A program made the position numbers and the translations under genes. The notes beneath the pieces were generated by a model that was not told the origin of the DNA, searched no databases, and saw nothing but the letters and a program-made list of their open reading frames with translations. From Pseudomonadota bacterium (GTDB lineage Bacteria > Pseudomonadota > Gammaproteobacteria > Burkholderiales > Burkholderiaceae_C), in contig JAEWIF010000059.1 of the NCBI GenBank assembly GCA_023387335.1, positions 1 to 64,000 on the forward strand: a stretch of 64,000 nt of DNA. The letters are read 5' to 3'. Shown here piece after piece: positions 7,211 to 15,824 of the stretch (positions within the stretch are counted from its first letter, which is position 1; the number at the start of each line of letters is the position of its first letter).

Positions 7211-8107
7211 ATGAATCACTGGATCAAGCGCGGCGGCGTCGCCGTGGTCGTGCTGGCGGTGCTGGCCGGCGGCGCGGTCTTCCTCGGCCTTCGCATGGCC
7301 GACGCGCGCATGGAGCGCACGGTCGACGTGAAGGTCAAGCCGGTCGCCTACCGGAGCGACGCGCAGTCGCTGGAGCGGGGCAGGTACCTGTTCAACTCGC
7401 GCGGCTGCGTGGACTGCCATGGCGCCAACGGCGCCGGCCGCACCTTCGTCGAGGACGGCGCCGGCCTGAAGATCAAGGGCCCCAACATCAGCCCCGGTCC
7501 CGGCAACGTGGTCGCCGCCTACCAGCCGCAGGACTGGGTGCGCGCCATCCGCCACGGCGTCGCGCCTTCCGGCCGCCCGCTGATGGTGATGCCCAGCGAG
7601 GACTACAACCGCTTCACCGACGACGACCTCGCCTCGCTGGTCGCCTACGTGCGCAGCCTGCCGCCCGTGCAGGGCTCCGGCGCCGAGGTGCGGCTGCCGC
7701 TGCCGGCGCGCGTGGCGTACGGCTTCGGGGCGATCCGCGACGCGGCGGCCAAGATCGACCACTCGCTGCCGCCGCAGCAGCCCATCCCCGAAGCGGTGAG
7801 CGTGGACCACGGCAAGTACGTCGCCAACATGTGCCTGGGCTGCCATGGCGAGAAGCTGGCCGGCGGCAAGGTGCCCGGCGGTCCGCCCGACTGGCCCGCG
7901 GCGGCCAACCTCACGAGCGGCCCCGGTTCGGTGATGAAGCTCTATCCCGACGCGGACGCGATGCTCAAGCTGTTCCGCACCGGCAAGCGTCCCGACGGCA
8001 GCGACGTTCTGGTGATGCCGTTCGGCTCGCTGAAGAACATGAGCGAGACCGACGTGCGCGCGCTCTTCATGTACCTGAAGACGCTGCCGCCGCAGCCCAA
8101 GGGTTGA
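7211..8107 (+). CDS. Membrane-anchored diheme cytochrome c
   Basis: This encodes 298 residues. The start at ATG 7211 is supported by GGAGGAG just upstream; the longer frame from 7148 lacks one. Residues 8-28 form an N-terminal membrane anchor (VAVVVLAVLAGGAVFLGL). Two haem-binding CxxCH motifs lie at residues 66-70 (CVDCH) and 208-212 (CLGCH), each within a class I cytochrome c domain; Met ligands are probably in LMVMPS (residues 124-129) and LVMPFG near the C-terminus. It would carry electrons in the periplasm, for example from a dehydrogenase to the respiratory chain. No dehydrogenase is adjacent, so the partner is unknown. It is convergent with the flavin reductase gene. Confidence 0.9.
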   Translation: MNHWIKRGGVAVVVLAVLAGGAVFLGLRMADARMERTVDVKVKPVAYRSDAQSLERGRYLFNSRGCVDCHGANGAGRTFVEDGAGLKIKGPNISPGPGNVVAAYQPQDWVRAIRHGVAPSGRPLMVMPSEDYNRFTDDDLASLVAYVRSLPPVQGSGAEVRLPLPARVAYGFGAIRDAAAKIDHSLPPQQPIPEAVSVDHGKYVANMCLGCHGEKLAGGKVPGGPPDWPAAANLTSGPGSVMKLYPDADAMLKLFRTGKRPDGSDVLVMPFGSLKNMSETDVRALFMYLKTLPPQPKG

Positions 8108-8117
8108 AAGCGCGGAG

Positions 8118-8693
8118 CTAGCGCGCCGCGGCGCGCACCATGCCCACCGGGCGGACGAAGTTCCCGCCGCCCAGGTGGTGCAGCGTCTGCAGCTCCACGT
8201 TGTCCTCGCGGTAGTCCCAGTGCCCGTTGGCGAACACGCGCGGGTCGGCCGCGGCCGCCACCACTTCGGCGAAGCAGGTGTCGTACGCATCCTCGGTGTG
8301 GCGCTCCGGGATCAGGCGGCACTCCAGCCAGGCGGCGCAGCCGTCCTCGATCAGCGGCACGCCCGTCGCCGCGCCGGCGTGGCTGCGGTTGCCGTGCTGG
8401 TCGAACTTGTCCTGCTCGCGTCCGCTGACGCTGCCCACCGCGTAGGCCAGGTCGGCCATCGCGATGCCGGGCAGGCACAGGCCGAACACGCCGCTGGCGG
8501 CGACCAGCTCGCGGGTGAAGGTCTTCTTGTCGATCACCACCGCGATGCGCGGTGGCGTGAACTCCACGGGCATCGACCAGGTCGCGGCCATCACGTTGCG
8601 GCGGCCGCCGTGCGCGCTGGTGACGAGCACGGTGGGACCGTGGTTGATGAGGCGGCTGGCGTGGTGGAGGGCGACGGGGGTGAAGCGGCTCAT
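8118..8693 (-). CDS. Flavin reductase-like (FMN-binding) domain protein
   Basis: This encodes 191 residues. It has the split-barrel FMN-binding fold of flavin reductase-like proteins: VLVTSAHGGRRNVMAATWSMPV near the start, PPRIAVVIDKKTFT, and SGVFGLCLPG. Proteins of this family reduce FMN or FAD with NAD(P)H, often for a partner monooxygenase, though many are of unknown role. It follows the TRAP large permease gene by 22 bases and is probably the last gene of that operon, suggesting the imported compound is oxidised after uptake. No monooxygenase gene is adjacent. Confidence 0.85.
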   Translation of the reverse strand: MSRFTPVALHHASRLINHGPTVLVTSAHGGRRNVMAATWSMPVEFTPPRIAVVIDKKTFTRELVAASGVFGLCLPGIAMADLAYAVGSVSGREQDKFDQHGNRSHAGAATGVPLIEDGCAAWLECRLIPERHTEDAYDTCFAEVVAAAADPRVFANGHWDYREDNVELQTLHHLGGGNFVRPVGMVRAAAR

Positions 8694-8715
8694 GGGCCGC
8701 CATCCTAGCGGCGCG

Positions 8716-10017
8716 CTAGTTCAGCTGCGACGGCAACCAGAGCGAAATGGCCGGGAACGCGCACAGGATCACCAGCCGCACGACGTCCACGGTGATGAAC
8801 GGCATCGTTCCGCGGTAGATGCGGCCGAGCGTGACGTCCCTCGCTATCGAGTTGATCACGAAGACGTTGATGCCCACCGGCGGGCAGATCATTCCGAACG
8901 TCACCGCCATCACCACGATGACGCCGAACCACACCGGGTCGAAGCCGAGCTGCATCATGGCCGGGAACACCACGGGCACGGTGAGCAGGATCATGGCCAG
9001 TTCGTCCATGATCGCGCCGAGGATGAAGTAGCCCACCATCACCAGCGCCAGCACGCCGTACGCGCCGACCGGCAGGCCGACCAGGAAGGCCACGGCCTTC
9101 TGCGTGAACTGGGTGATCGTCAGGAAGTAGCCGAAAAGGAAAGCGCCGATCACGATCATCATGATGGCGGACGACACGCGCAGGGTGTCGATCAGCGCGG
9201 CGCGGATCTCGGGCAGGCGCAGGCGGCGGCGCAGGATGCCGATCAGCAGCGTGCCGACCGCGCCCACGCCCGCGCCTTCCTCCACCGTGAACAGGCCGCC
9301 GTAGATGCCGCCCAGCACGAACACGAACAGCAGCACCACCGCCCACAGGCCGCGCAGCGACGCCCAGCGCTCCGACCAGGAATGCAGCTCGCCGCGCGGC
9401 AGCGCGTCGGGGCGCATGCGGCTGATCACCTGCACGACGAGGAAGTAGAAGCCGACGGCCATCAGCCCCGGGATGACGCCGGCGGCGAACAGCTTCTTGA
9501 TGTCGGTCTCGGTCATGATCCCGTACAGCACGAAGATCACCGAGGGCGGGATCATGATGCCCAGCGTGCCGCCGGCGGCGATGAGGCCGGCCGACAGTCC
9601 CGGGTGGTAGCCGGCGCGGCGCATCTCGGGCAGCGCCACCTGCGCCATCGTCGCGGCGGTGGCGACCGAGGAACCGTTGATCGCCGCGAAGCCGCCGCAG
9701 GCCGCGACCGAGGCCATCGCCAGCCCGCCGCGCAGGTGGCCGAGCCACGCGCGCCCCGCGGCGAACAGCTCCTGGCTCATGCCGCCGCGCGAGGCGAACG
9801 CGCCCATCAGGATGAACATCGGGATGACGCTCAGGTTGTAGTCCGTCACCACCGACAGCGGCACGTTGGCCAGCAGGTTGAAGCCGGCCTTCCAGCCGGA
9901 AAGCGCCGCGAAGCCGAGGACGCCCGCCGCGCCCATGGCGATGCCGATCGGCACCCGGATCGCCATCAGGGCGAACATGCCGACGAAGCCCAGCAGGGCG
10001 ACCAGGTCACGGTCCAT
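8716..10017 (-). CDS. dctM: TRAP transporter large permease subunit (DctM)
   Basis: This encodes 433 residues with about 12-13 hydrophobic segments. It shows family hallmarks such as MAIRVPIGIAMG, GGFAAINGSSVATAATM, GGTLGIMIPPSV and FGMICPPVGINVFV. It is the Na+-coupled elevator subunit in the inner membrane that moves substrate delivered by DctP. The gene begins 15 bases after the DctQ stop and is followed by the flavin reductase gene. Length is typical (about 425-440). Confidence 0.95.
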   Translation of the reverse strand: MDRDLVALLGFVGMFALMAIRVPIGIAMGAAGVLGFAALSGWKAGFNLLANVPLSVVTDYNLSVIPMFILMGAFASRGGMSQELFAAGRAWLGHLRGGLAMASVAACGGFAAINGSSVATAATMAQVALPEMRRAGYHPGLSAGLIAAGGTLGIMIPPSVIFVLYGIMTETDIKKLFAAGVIPGLMAVGFYFLVVQVISRMRPDALPRGELHSWSERWASLRGLWAVVLLFVFVLGGIYGGLFTVEEGAGVGAVGTLLIGILRRRLRLPEIRAALIDTLRVSSAIMMIVIGAFLFGYFLTITQFTQKAVAFLVGLPVGAYGVLALVMVGYFILGAIMDELAMILLTVPVVFPAMMQLGFDPVWFGVIVVMAVTFGMICPPVGINVFVINSIARDVTLGRIYRGTMPFITVDVVRLVILCAFPAISLWLPSQLN

Positions 10018-10032
10018 CGAGAGTCTTTCTTC

Positions 10033-10521
10033 CTAGTCGAGCCCGAGCGGCTCGGACTTGAGCTTGTCGTCCTGGCCGCGCCAGAGGAACACGATGCGCA
10101 CGGTCGCCAGCAGCGCCGCCACCGTGATGCCGACCGAGGCGATGGCATAGAACACCCACAGCGGCATGCGCAGGTCCATCGTGCCCTGCGTTCCGGTGCC
10201 GCCCACCTTCACCCACACCATCCAGGCCAGCGGCACGAGGAAGGCGAGGGTGAGCAGCGTGGCCACGATGTCCAGCCAACGGCGCCCCGGCGGCTGCAGG
10301 TGTTCCCACAGCGCGTCGACGCAGATGTGGCTGCCGTAGTAGGTGGCGAGCGCCACGCCCCAGAACAGCGCGATGCCCTGCAGCATGCGCGCGCCGTCGA
10401 ACCAGTCCGGGATCTGGACCGCGAACAGGTCGCGCAGCAGCACGTTGCCGGCGGTGAGCACCGCGATGGCCAGCAGGAAGAAGGCGGCCACCAGCTCGGT
10501 GGCCGAGAGCAGCCGCTTCAT
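10033..10521 (-). CDS. dctQ: TRAP transporter small permease subunit (DctQ)
   Basis: This encodes 162 residues with four hydrophobic helices (LVAAFFLLAIAVLTAGNVLL; ALFWGVALATYYGS; LDIVATLLTLAFLVPLAWMVW; FYAIASVGITVAALLATV). It forms the membrane complex with DctM. It begins 4 bases after the DctP stop, so the three genes are translationally linked. Sequence conservation in DctQ is low, so assignment rests on topology and position. Confidence 0.92.
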   Translation of the reverse strand: MKRLLSATELVAAFFLLAIAVLTAGNVLLRDLFAVQIPDWFDGARMLQGIALFWGVALATYYGSHICVDALWEHLQPPGRRWLDIVATLLTLAFLVPLAWMVWVKVGGTGTQGTMDLRMPLWVFYAIASVGITVAALLATVRIVFLWRGQDDKLKSEPLGLD

Positions 10522-10525
10522 CGCG

Positions 10526-11542
10526 TCAGTTGGCGTTCTTGGAAGCGACTTCCTTGCGCAGCTCGTCCAGCGCCTGCTGGCCCTTCACGCCGCTCTTGTC
10601 GACCGCCTGCATCCACTGCGTGTAGACCGGCTCGGCGGCCTTGCGCCACTGGTCGACCTGGGCCGGCGTGAGCTTGACGATGGTGTGGCCCGCGGTCTTC
10701 TCCAGCTTGGCCTGGCCCGAATCCTCGAAGTCGCCCCACGCGGCGCCGACCTTGGCGGCCCACTCGTTGCTGCAGTGGTCGTCCAGCACCTTCTTCTGGG
10801 AAGCGGAGAGCTTGTCGTACCAGCCCTTGTTCATCACCCAGGCGAAGTTGGACGTGTAGAGGCGCATGTCGCTGTGGTACTTCACCGCCTTGTCGATGCC
10901 GAAGGAGATGATGGAGTCCCAGGGGAAGGCGATGGCGTCGGCCACGCCCTTGTCCAGCGCGTCGCGCGCTTCCGGCGCCGACACCTGCACGTTGGTGGCG
11001 CCCAGGGCGGACATGAAGGTGGCGTTGGTGCCGTTGGACGAGCGGATCTTCATGCCCTTGAGCTGGGCCGGCTCGGTGATCGGCTTCTTGGCGTGCATGG
11101 TGCCGACGTGCAGGTGCGCGAAGCAGAACTTCACGTCCTTCATCTCCTGCGCGGCGTACTTGCGGTACCACGAGTCCAGCGCGGCTGAGCCCGGGCCGGG
11201 CTTGCCGATCAGGAACGGCAGTTCGCCGGCGGCGAACACGGGGAAGCGGCCGGCCTGGTAGCCGGGGTTGGCCCACGTCATGTCGGCGATGCCGTCGCGC
11301 GCCATGTCGTAGTGGTCGGCGGCCTTGCCCAGCTGCTGGGCGGGGAACAGCGCCACCTTGATGCTGCCCTTGGACGCGGCTTCCACCGACTTGGCCCAGG
11401 GCTCGAAGCCGGTCTTGGACAGCGAGTGGGTCGGGGGCAGCCAGTGGGCGAACTTCAGCTCCACGGGCTTGTCCTGAGCGCTTGCGCCGAAGGTGCAGAA
11501 CAGGGTGACGGCGGCGGCGATCGCGCGGGTCGGCAGCTTCAT
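10526..11542 (-). CDS. dctP: TRAP transporter periplasmic receptor (DctP)
   Basis: This encodes 338 residues. The ATG at 11542 is chosen because AAGGAG precedes it; the ORF itself runs 11 codons further upstream. Residues 1-22 are a signal peptide ending FGASAQ. Family features include LKFAHWLPPTHSLS, GMKIRSSNGTNATF and DAIAFPWDSIISFGID. It binds an organic acid in the periplasm and docks on DctQM. Gene order P-Q-M is standard. It is of a different DctP subgroup from the TakP-like receptor at 4040-5131. The 99-base gap upstream separates it from the ligase gene and may contain its promoter. Confidence 0.92.
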   Translation of the reverse strand: MKLPTRAIAAAVTLFCTFGASAQDKPVELKFAHWLPPTHSLSKTGFEPWAKSVEAASKGSIKVALFPAQQLGKAADHYDMARDGIADMTWANPGYQAGRFPVFAAGELPFLIGKPGPGSAALDSWYRKYAAQEMKDVKFCFAHLHVGTMHAKKPITEPAQLKGMKIRSSNGTNATFMSALGATNVQVSAPEARDALDKGVADAIAFPWDSIISFGIDKAVKYHSDMRLYTSNFAWVMNKGWYDKLSASQKKVLDDHCSNEWAAKVGAAWGDFEDSGQAKLEKTAGHTIVKLTPAQVDQWRKAAEPVYTQWMQAVDKSGVKGQQALDELRKEVASKNAN

Positions 11543-11641
11543 CGGATTGTCTCCTTGCTTATGACAAGTAATCAAATCGGCAATGATGACTTATGGCCGC
11601 ATCGGCGCGAGCCGGTGTTTTCCCGCTGTCGAGCGGACCGC

Positions 11642-13468
11642 CTACGCGTCGTAGCGCCAGCCGATGGCGAAGGCGCGCATCAGGTCGGCGATGCGGTCGC
11701 GGTCCGGGGCCGCGGCGCCCGGCGAAGGCGAGAAGCGCGCCGCCAGTCCGCCGGCCGCGTCCTCGACTTCGACGCCAACGGCGTGCGCGAGGCCGGCGCG
11801 TTCCAGCCGTTCGTCCAGCACGCGCTGGCAGGCCAGCATCCGCAGCTTCGGCTTGAACACCTTGCCGATCGCCGTCATCGGGATCGCGGGCAGCACGTCG
11901 ATGCGCTTGGGCCAGGCCGGCCGCTCCGGGACCCGCTCGTTGGCGAAGGCGGAGAGCGCGTCCATCGTCACCGTGGCGCCCGGGCGCAGCGAGACGAAGG
12001 CCACCGGCAGCTCGCCCGCGTATTCGTCGGGCTCGCCGACCGCCGCGGCCATCAGCACGTCGGGGTGCTGGAGCAGGGCTTCCTCGATCAGCTGCGGGTC
12101 GATGTTGTGGCCGCCGCGGATGATCACGTCCTTGGCGCGGCCGGTGACGAACACGCGGCCTTCGCCGTCGACGTGGCCGATGTCGCCGGTGATCAGCCAG
12201 CCGTCGTCGGCGAAGGTGCCCGCGTTGCGGCGTGCGTCGGTGTAGCCCGGCCCGACGTTGGGACCGCGCACGCGCAGGATGCCGCTCTCGCCGGCGGCGC
12301 AGGCGGCGCCATCGGGCGCGACCGCCTTCACCTCGGTGAACGGCAGCGGCAGCCCGCACGAGCCCGGCACGCGCGGCGCGAAGAACGGCTCGATGCTGAT
12401 CACGCCCGCGCACTCCGTCATGCCGAGGATGTTGCGCACCGGCACCTGGAACTTGCGCTCGAAAGCGGCCGCCAGTTCGGTGGGCAGGGGCGAGCCGCCG
12501 GTCAGCAGCATGCGCACGCTGCGCAGCGCGCCCGGAGGCGGTTCGAGGCCGAGCAAGGTCGCGATCACCGTCGGCACCGCGGCGAGCAGCGTCACGTTGT
12601 GCAGGCCCACGAAGGTCCAGTACTGGCGCGCGAACGCGGGGTTGCGCAGCCCGAGCAGCGTCGGCAGCACGATCTCCGCGCCGCTGAGCAGCGCGGACAG
12701 GCCGTAGACGAAGGCGCCCGCGACGTGGAACAGCGGGAAGCCGTTGAGGATGACGTCCTGCTCGCGCATCGCGTACATCTGCGCGGCGCCCCAGGCCGAG
12801 TGCAGCTGGTTGGCGTGCGTGTGCTGCGCGAGCTTGGGCGCGCCGGTGGTGCCGCCGGTGTGGAACAGGGCGGCGATGCGGTTCGGGCCCGGCGACTTGT
12901 CCGGGGCGGGCGCATCGGGCGACATCGCGGCGACCGACTGCGAGAAATCGGGATGGCCGGGCGCGCCGCCGACCGCGAGCACGTGCTTCAGCCGGGGACA
13001 GGCGTTCTGCAGCTCGGCCACCCGCGACCAGATGTCCAGCTCCGGGTTCGGCCCCAGCGCCACCAGGATGTCGCAGTCCGCCGCGCGCACCAGCTCCGCG
13101 ATGTGGGCGGCGTCCAGCAGGTAGTTGATCGGACAGACGACGCCGGCGGTCTCGCCGCCCCAGAGCGTGAGACAGGCCTCCGGGATCGCCGGCAGCAGCA
13201 TCGCGACGCGCGGCGGCTCGTCGCCGGCGAGCTGCTTGAACAACGCCGCCGCTCGCCGCACGTCCGCGAGCAGCTGCGCGTAGGTCCACATGCGCGGCGG
13301 CGTGGCCGGGTCGGCGTCGACGATGAAGGTGAGCGCGCGGCGTTGCGGGTAGCGGGCGGCGGCATCGGCCAGCGCGTCGTGCACGCCGGCGTGCGACATG
13401 AAGGCCGAATAGGGGCCGGACTGGAGGTGCGCCGTGTCGCGGGCGCTGCGTATTTCCGAACGTTGCAT
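11642..13468 (-). CDS. Acyl-CoA synthetase (AMP-forming)
   Basis: This encodes 608 residues from ATG 13468; the open frame further upstream runs through a palindromic repeat and is rejected. Residues 203-212 carry the AMP-binding P-loop HTGGTTGAPK. Other ANL-family motifs follow: LGMTECAG, GWLITGDIGHVDGEGRVFVTGR with the hinge Asp, RGGHNIDP, and a C-terminal PMTAIGKVFKPKL with the catalytic Lys. It activates a carboxylic acid to its CoA thioester in the cytoplasm. About 60 residues beyond the usual end (VGVEVEDAAGGLAARFS and on) form an extra C-terminal tail. It is probably the last gene of the minus-strand catabolic operon, after a REPIN-like element. The acid substrate is unknown. Confidence 0.88.
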   Translation of the reverse strand: MQRSEIRSARDTAHLQSGPYSAFMSHAGVHDALADAAARYPQRRALTFIVDADPATPPRMWTYAQLLADVRRAAALFKQLAGDEPPRVAMLLPAIPEACLTLWGGETAGVVCPINYLLDAAHIAELVRAADCDILVALGPNPELDIWSRVAELQNACPRLKHVLAVGGAPGHPDFSQSVAAMSPDAPAPDKSPGPNRIAALFHTGGTTGAPKLAQHTHANQLHSAWGAAQMYAMREQDVILNGFPLFHVAGAFVYGLSALLSGAEIVLPTLLGLRNPAFARQYWTFVGLHNVTLLAAVPTVIATLLGLEPPPGALRSVRMLLTGGSPLPTELAAAFERKFQVPVRNILGMTECAGVISIEPFFAPRVPGSCGLPLPFTEVKAVAPDGAACAAGESGILRVRGPNVGPGYTDARRNAGTFADDGWLITGDIGHVDGEGRVFVTGRAKDVIIRGGHNIDPQLIEEALLQHPDVLMAAAVGEPDEYAGELPVAFVSLRPGATVTMDALSAFANERVPERPAWPKRIDVLPAIPMTAIGKVFKPKLRMLACQRVLDERLERAGLAHAVGVEVEDAAGGLAARFSPSPGAAAPDRDRIADLMRAFAIGWRYDA

Positions 13469-13481
13469 GGACACTAGTTTC

Positions 13482-13568
13482 GTCATCCCCGCGGAGGCGG
13501 GGATCCAGGGCTTCCCGCAGGCCGCCGGAGGCGGACGCACTGGATTCCCGCCTTCGCGGGAATGACGG
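13482..13568. repeat. REPIN-like palindromic element, copy 1
   Basis: This 87-bp element consists of two inverted arms, each itself a hairpin: left GTCATCCCCGCGGAGGCGGG and on to ATCCAG, right CTGGATTCCCGCCTTCGCGG and on to AATGACGG. The internal part is GC-rich. A second copy at 60541-60626 aligns over its full length with few changes and one deleted base. The right arm overlaps the stop region of the Bug gene by no more than the bases just beyond 13567. Confidence 0.85.
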
Positions 13569-13569
13569 A

Positions 13570-14547
13570 TCAGTCCACCTTCGCCCCCGAGTCCTTCACG
13601 ATCTTGCCCCACTTGGCCTGCTCGGCCTTCATGAAGCTGCCGAATGCCTCCGGGCTGCCCCCCGAGATCTGCATGCCCAGGCCCTGCAGCTTTTCCTGCA
13701 CCTCGGGCAGCTGCAGCGCCTTGCCGACTTCGGCATTGACGCGCGCCACGATCTCGCGCGGCGTGCCCGCCGGCGCAAGAAGGCCGAACCACTGCAGCGC
13801 CTCGAAGTGGGGCAGGCCCGACGACGCCACCGTGGGCAGCTTGGGCGCGACCGGCGAGGGCTTGGCGTCGGTGACGGCGAGCGCGTTGAGCTTGCCGGAC
13901 TGCACGTGCGGCAGGAAGGCGACCGCCGTGCCGAACGCCAGCTGCACGCGGCCCGCGACCAGGTCGATCGTCATCGGCGAATCGCCCTTGTACGGCACGT
14001 GCTGCAGGTCCACGCCCGCCACCGACTTGAAGTACTCGGCCGTCAGGTGCGACACGCTGCCGTTGCCCGTGGAGCCGAACATCATCTGACCCGGCTTCGA
14101 CTTGGCCAGCGCGATGAACTCCGCCACGTTCTTCGCCGGCACCGAGGGATGCACCACCATCAGGATGGTCGCCGTGCCCAGCAGCGTCACCGGCGCGAAA
14201 TCGCGCACCGGGTCGTAGGCGAGCTTGCTGTACAGGCTGGGCGCGATCGCGTGCGTGCTGCTGGTCGCCATCAGCAGCGTGTAGCCATCGGGCGCCGACT
14301 TGGCGACGATGTCGGACCCCGTGGTGCCGCCGGCGCCGGCGCGGTTGTCCACCACGACCGGCTGGCCGAGCGAGTGCGAGATCTTCTCGCCGATCAGGCG
14401 GCCCACCACGTCGGTGGAGCCGCCGGCCGGGAACGGGATCACCAGGCGGATCGGCTTGGACGGCCAGGCCTGCGCCAGCGCGCCGCCGGCGGCGAAAGCG
14501 AGACCGAGCGCGGCGACGAGCGCGCGGCGTGAGAGCAGTGGACGCAT
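13570..14547 (-). CDS. Bug family tripartite tricarboxylate transporter receptor
   Basis: This encodes 325 residues; ATG 14547 follows AGGAG and gives a clean signal peptide (MRPLLSRRALVAALGLAFAA ending GALAQA). Bug hallmarks are present: WPSKPIRLVIPFPAGGSTDV, VVVDNRAGAGGTTGSD, APDGYTLLMATSS, and LQHVPYKGDSP. It binds a small carboxylate or amide in the periplasm. It begins 25 bases after the DadA-like gene stop and is in the same operon. No TctA/B is in this operon; the pair at 22071-24054 may serve. Confidence 0.92.
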   Translation of the reverse strand: MRPLLSRRALVAALGLAFAAGGALAQAWPSKPIRLVIPFPAGGSTDVVGRLIGEKISHSLGQPVVVDNRAGAGGTTGSDIVAKSAPDGYTLLMATSSTHAIAPSLYSKLAYDPVRDFAPVTLLGTATILMVVHPSVPAKNVAEFIALAKSKPGQMMFGSTGNGSVSHLTAEYFKSVAGVDLQHVPYKGDSPMTIDLVAGRVQLAFGTAVAFLPHVQSGKLNALAVTDAKPSPVAPKLPTVASSGLPHFEALQWFGLLAPAGTPREIVARVNAEVGKALQLPEVQEKLQGLGMQISGGSPEAFGSFMKAEQAKWGKIVKDSGAKVD

Positions 14548-14572
14548 GCGAAAACTCCTGTGTTGAAGCGAC

Positions 14573-15823
14573 TCAGGCGCGAGCAAGCTCCGCGCCCGCC
14601 GCCACCGGCGCGCGCGCGCCCAGCAGCGAGTCGGCGATGCGCTGCGCCGTGTTGAGCGAATCGGTCAGGCCGAGGTGGCCGTGCCCGGTGGCCAGCCACA
14701 GGCCGGCGTGGCGCGGCGCCGCACCGATCACCGGCACCGAGTCGGGCATGCACGGGCGATGGCCCATCCAGGTGCGCGTGGGCACGTTCTCCAGCCCGCG
14801 GAAGTTCTCGCGCGCGATGCGGCCCAGCACCGCGGCGCGGCGCTCGTCGGGCGGCGCGGCAAGGCCGGCGATCTCCACCGTGCCGCCCACGCGCAGGCCT
14901 TCTTCCATCGGCGTGACGAACACCTTCTTGTCGGCCAGCACCACGGTGCGCGAGACCACGTCGCGGGCGCCTTCGAACTGCAGGTGGTAGCCGCGCTGGC
15001 TTTCCAGCGACAGATGCACGCCCAGCGGCGACAGCAGCTCGCGCGACCAGGCACCGGCGGCGACCACCGCGTGGTCGAACGCATGTCCGTCCGCCTCGCC
15101 CGCGCCGCGCACGCGCCAGCCGCCGCCCACCGGCTCCAGGCGGTCGACGCTGGTGCGCACGATGCGCCCGCCGGCCGCCGCGAAGGCGCGCGCCATGGCC
15201 TGCACGTAGCGGAACGGGTTGAGGATGGTGGCGTGGTCGCCCATGTACATGCCGATCCGGTAGCGCTCGGCCACGCGCGGCTCCAGGGCTTCGATGCCGC
15301 CGCGGTCCAGCCGCTCGACCTGGAAGCCGTAGTCCTTGCGCATGCGCCAGCCGGTCGCGTCCTTGCCGAGCGCCTGCTCGTCGGGGTAGAGGTGCAGGTG
15401 GCCGCGGCGCAGGAACAGCTCGGGCACGCCGAGCTCGCGCGTCATCGCCTCGTGGGCATCGATCGCGCCGGCGTGGATGGCGGCGAGCTTGGCCGCCGCG
15501 GCCTGAACCGCCTGGGGACGCGCGGAAGCGACGAACTGCAGCAGCCAGGGCAGCGCGCGCGGCAGGTAGCGCAGCGGCAGGTACAGCGGGCTCTCGTCGT
15601 CGAACAGCATGCCGGGCACCGAGGCCAGCACGCCGGGCATCGCCAGCGGCGCGACGGAACCGGGGCTGATGGCGCCCGAGTTGCCGAAGCTGCAGCCGCG
15701 GCCGGGTTCGTCGCGGTCGACCAGGGTGACGTCGGCGCCGCGCTTGCGCAGCGCCAGCGCGATGCTGGTGCCGACGATGCCGGCGCCGACGACGACGACG
15801 CGCGCAGTGGCGTTGCCCGTCAT
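14573..15823 (-). CDS. FAD-dependent D-amino-acid dehydrogenase-like oxidoreductase
   Basis: This encodes 416 residues. The N-terminal Rossmann motif VVVGAGIVGTS (residues 10-20, GxGxxG at 13-18) binds FAD. The sequence has DadA-type features such as CSFGNSGAISPGSVAP, and the C-terminal VIGAAPRHAGLWLATGHGHL segment. The family deaminates D-amino acids, or oxidises related amines or hydroxy-acids, and passes electrons to the quinone pool. DadA itself is about 430 residues, but many paralogues in Burkholderiales sit in Bug-receptor catabolic operons with other substrates. One base separates its ATG from the preceding stop, so it is translationally coupled to the amidohydrolase. Confidence 0.85.
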   Translation of the reverse strand: MTGNATARVVVVGAGIVGTSIALALRKRGADVTLVDRDEPGRGCSFGNSGAISPGSVAPLAMPGVLASVPGMLFDDESPLYLPLRYLPRALPWLLQFVASARPQAVQAAAAKLAAIHAGAIDAHEAMTRELGVPELFLRRGHLHLYPDEQALGKDATGWRMRKDYGFQVERLDRGGIEALEPRVAERYRIGMYMGDHATILNPFRYVQAMARAFAAAGGRIVRTSVDRLEPVGGGWRVRGAGEADGHAFDHAVVAAGAWSRELLSPLGVHLSLESQRGYHLQFEGARDVVSRTVVLADKKVFVTPMEEGLRVGGTVEIAGLAAPPDERRAAVLGRIARENFRGLENVPTRTWMGHRPCMPDSVPVIGAAPRHAGLWLATGHGHLGLTDSLNTAQRIADSLLGARAPVAAGAELARA

Positions 15824-15824
15824 G

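Noticed and set aside
13469..13792. Upstream extension of the acyl-CoA synthetase frame
   Set aside because: It reads through the REPIN-like element and into the antisense of the Bug gene, so it is not coding.
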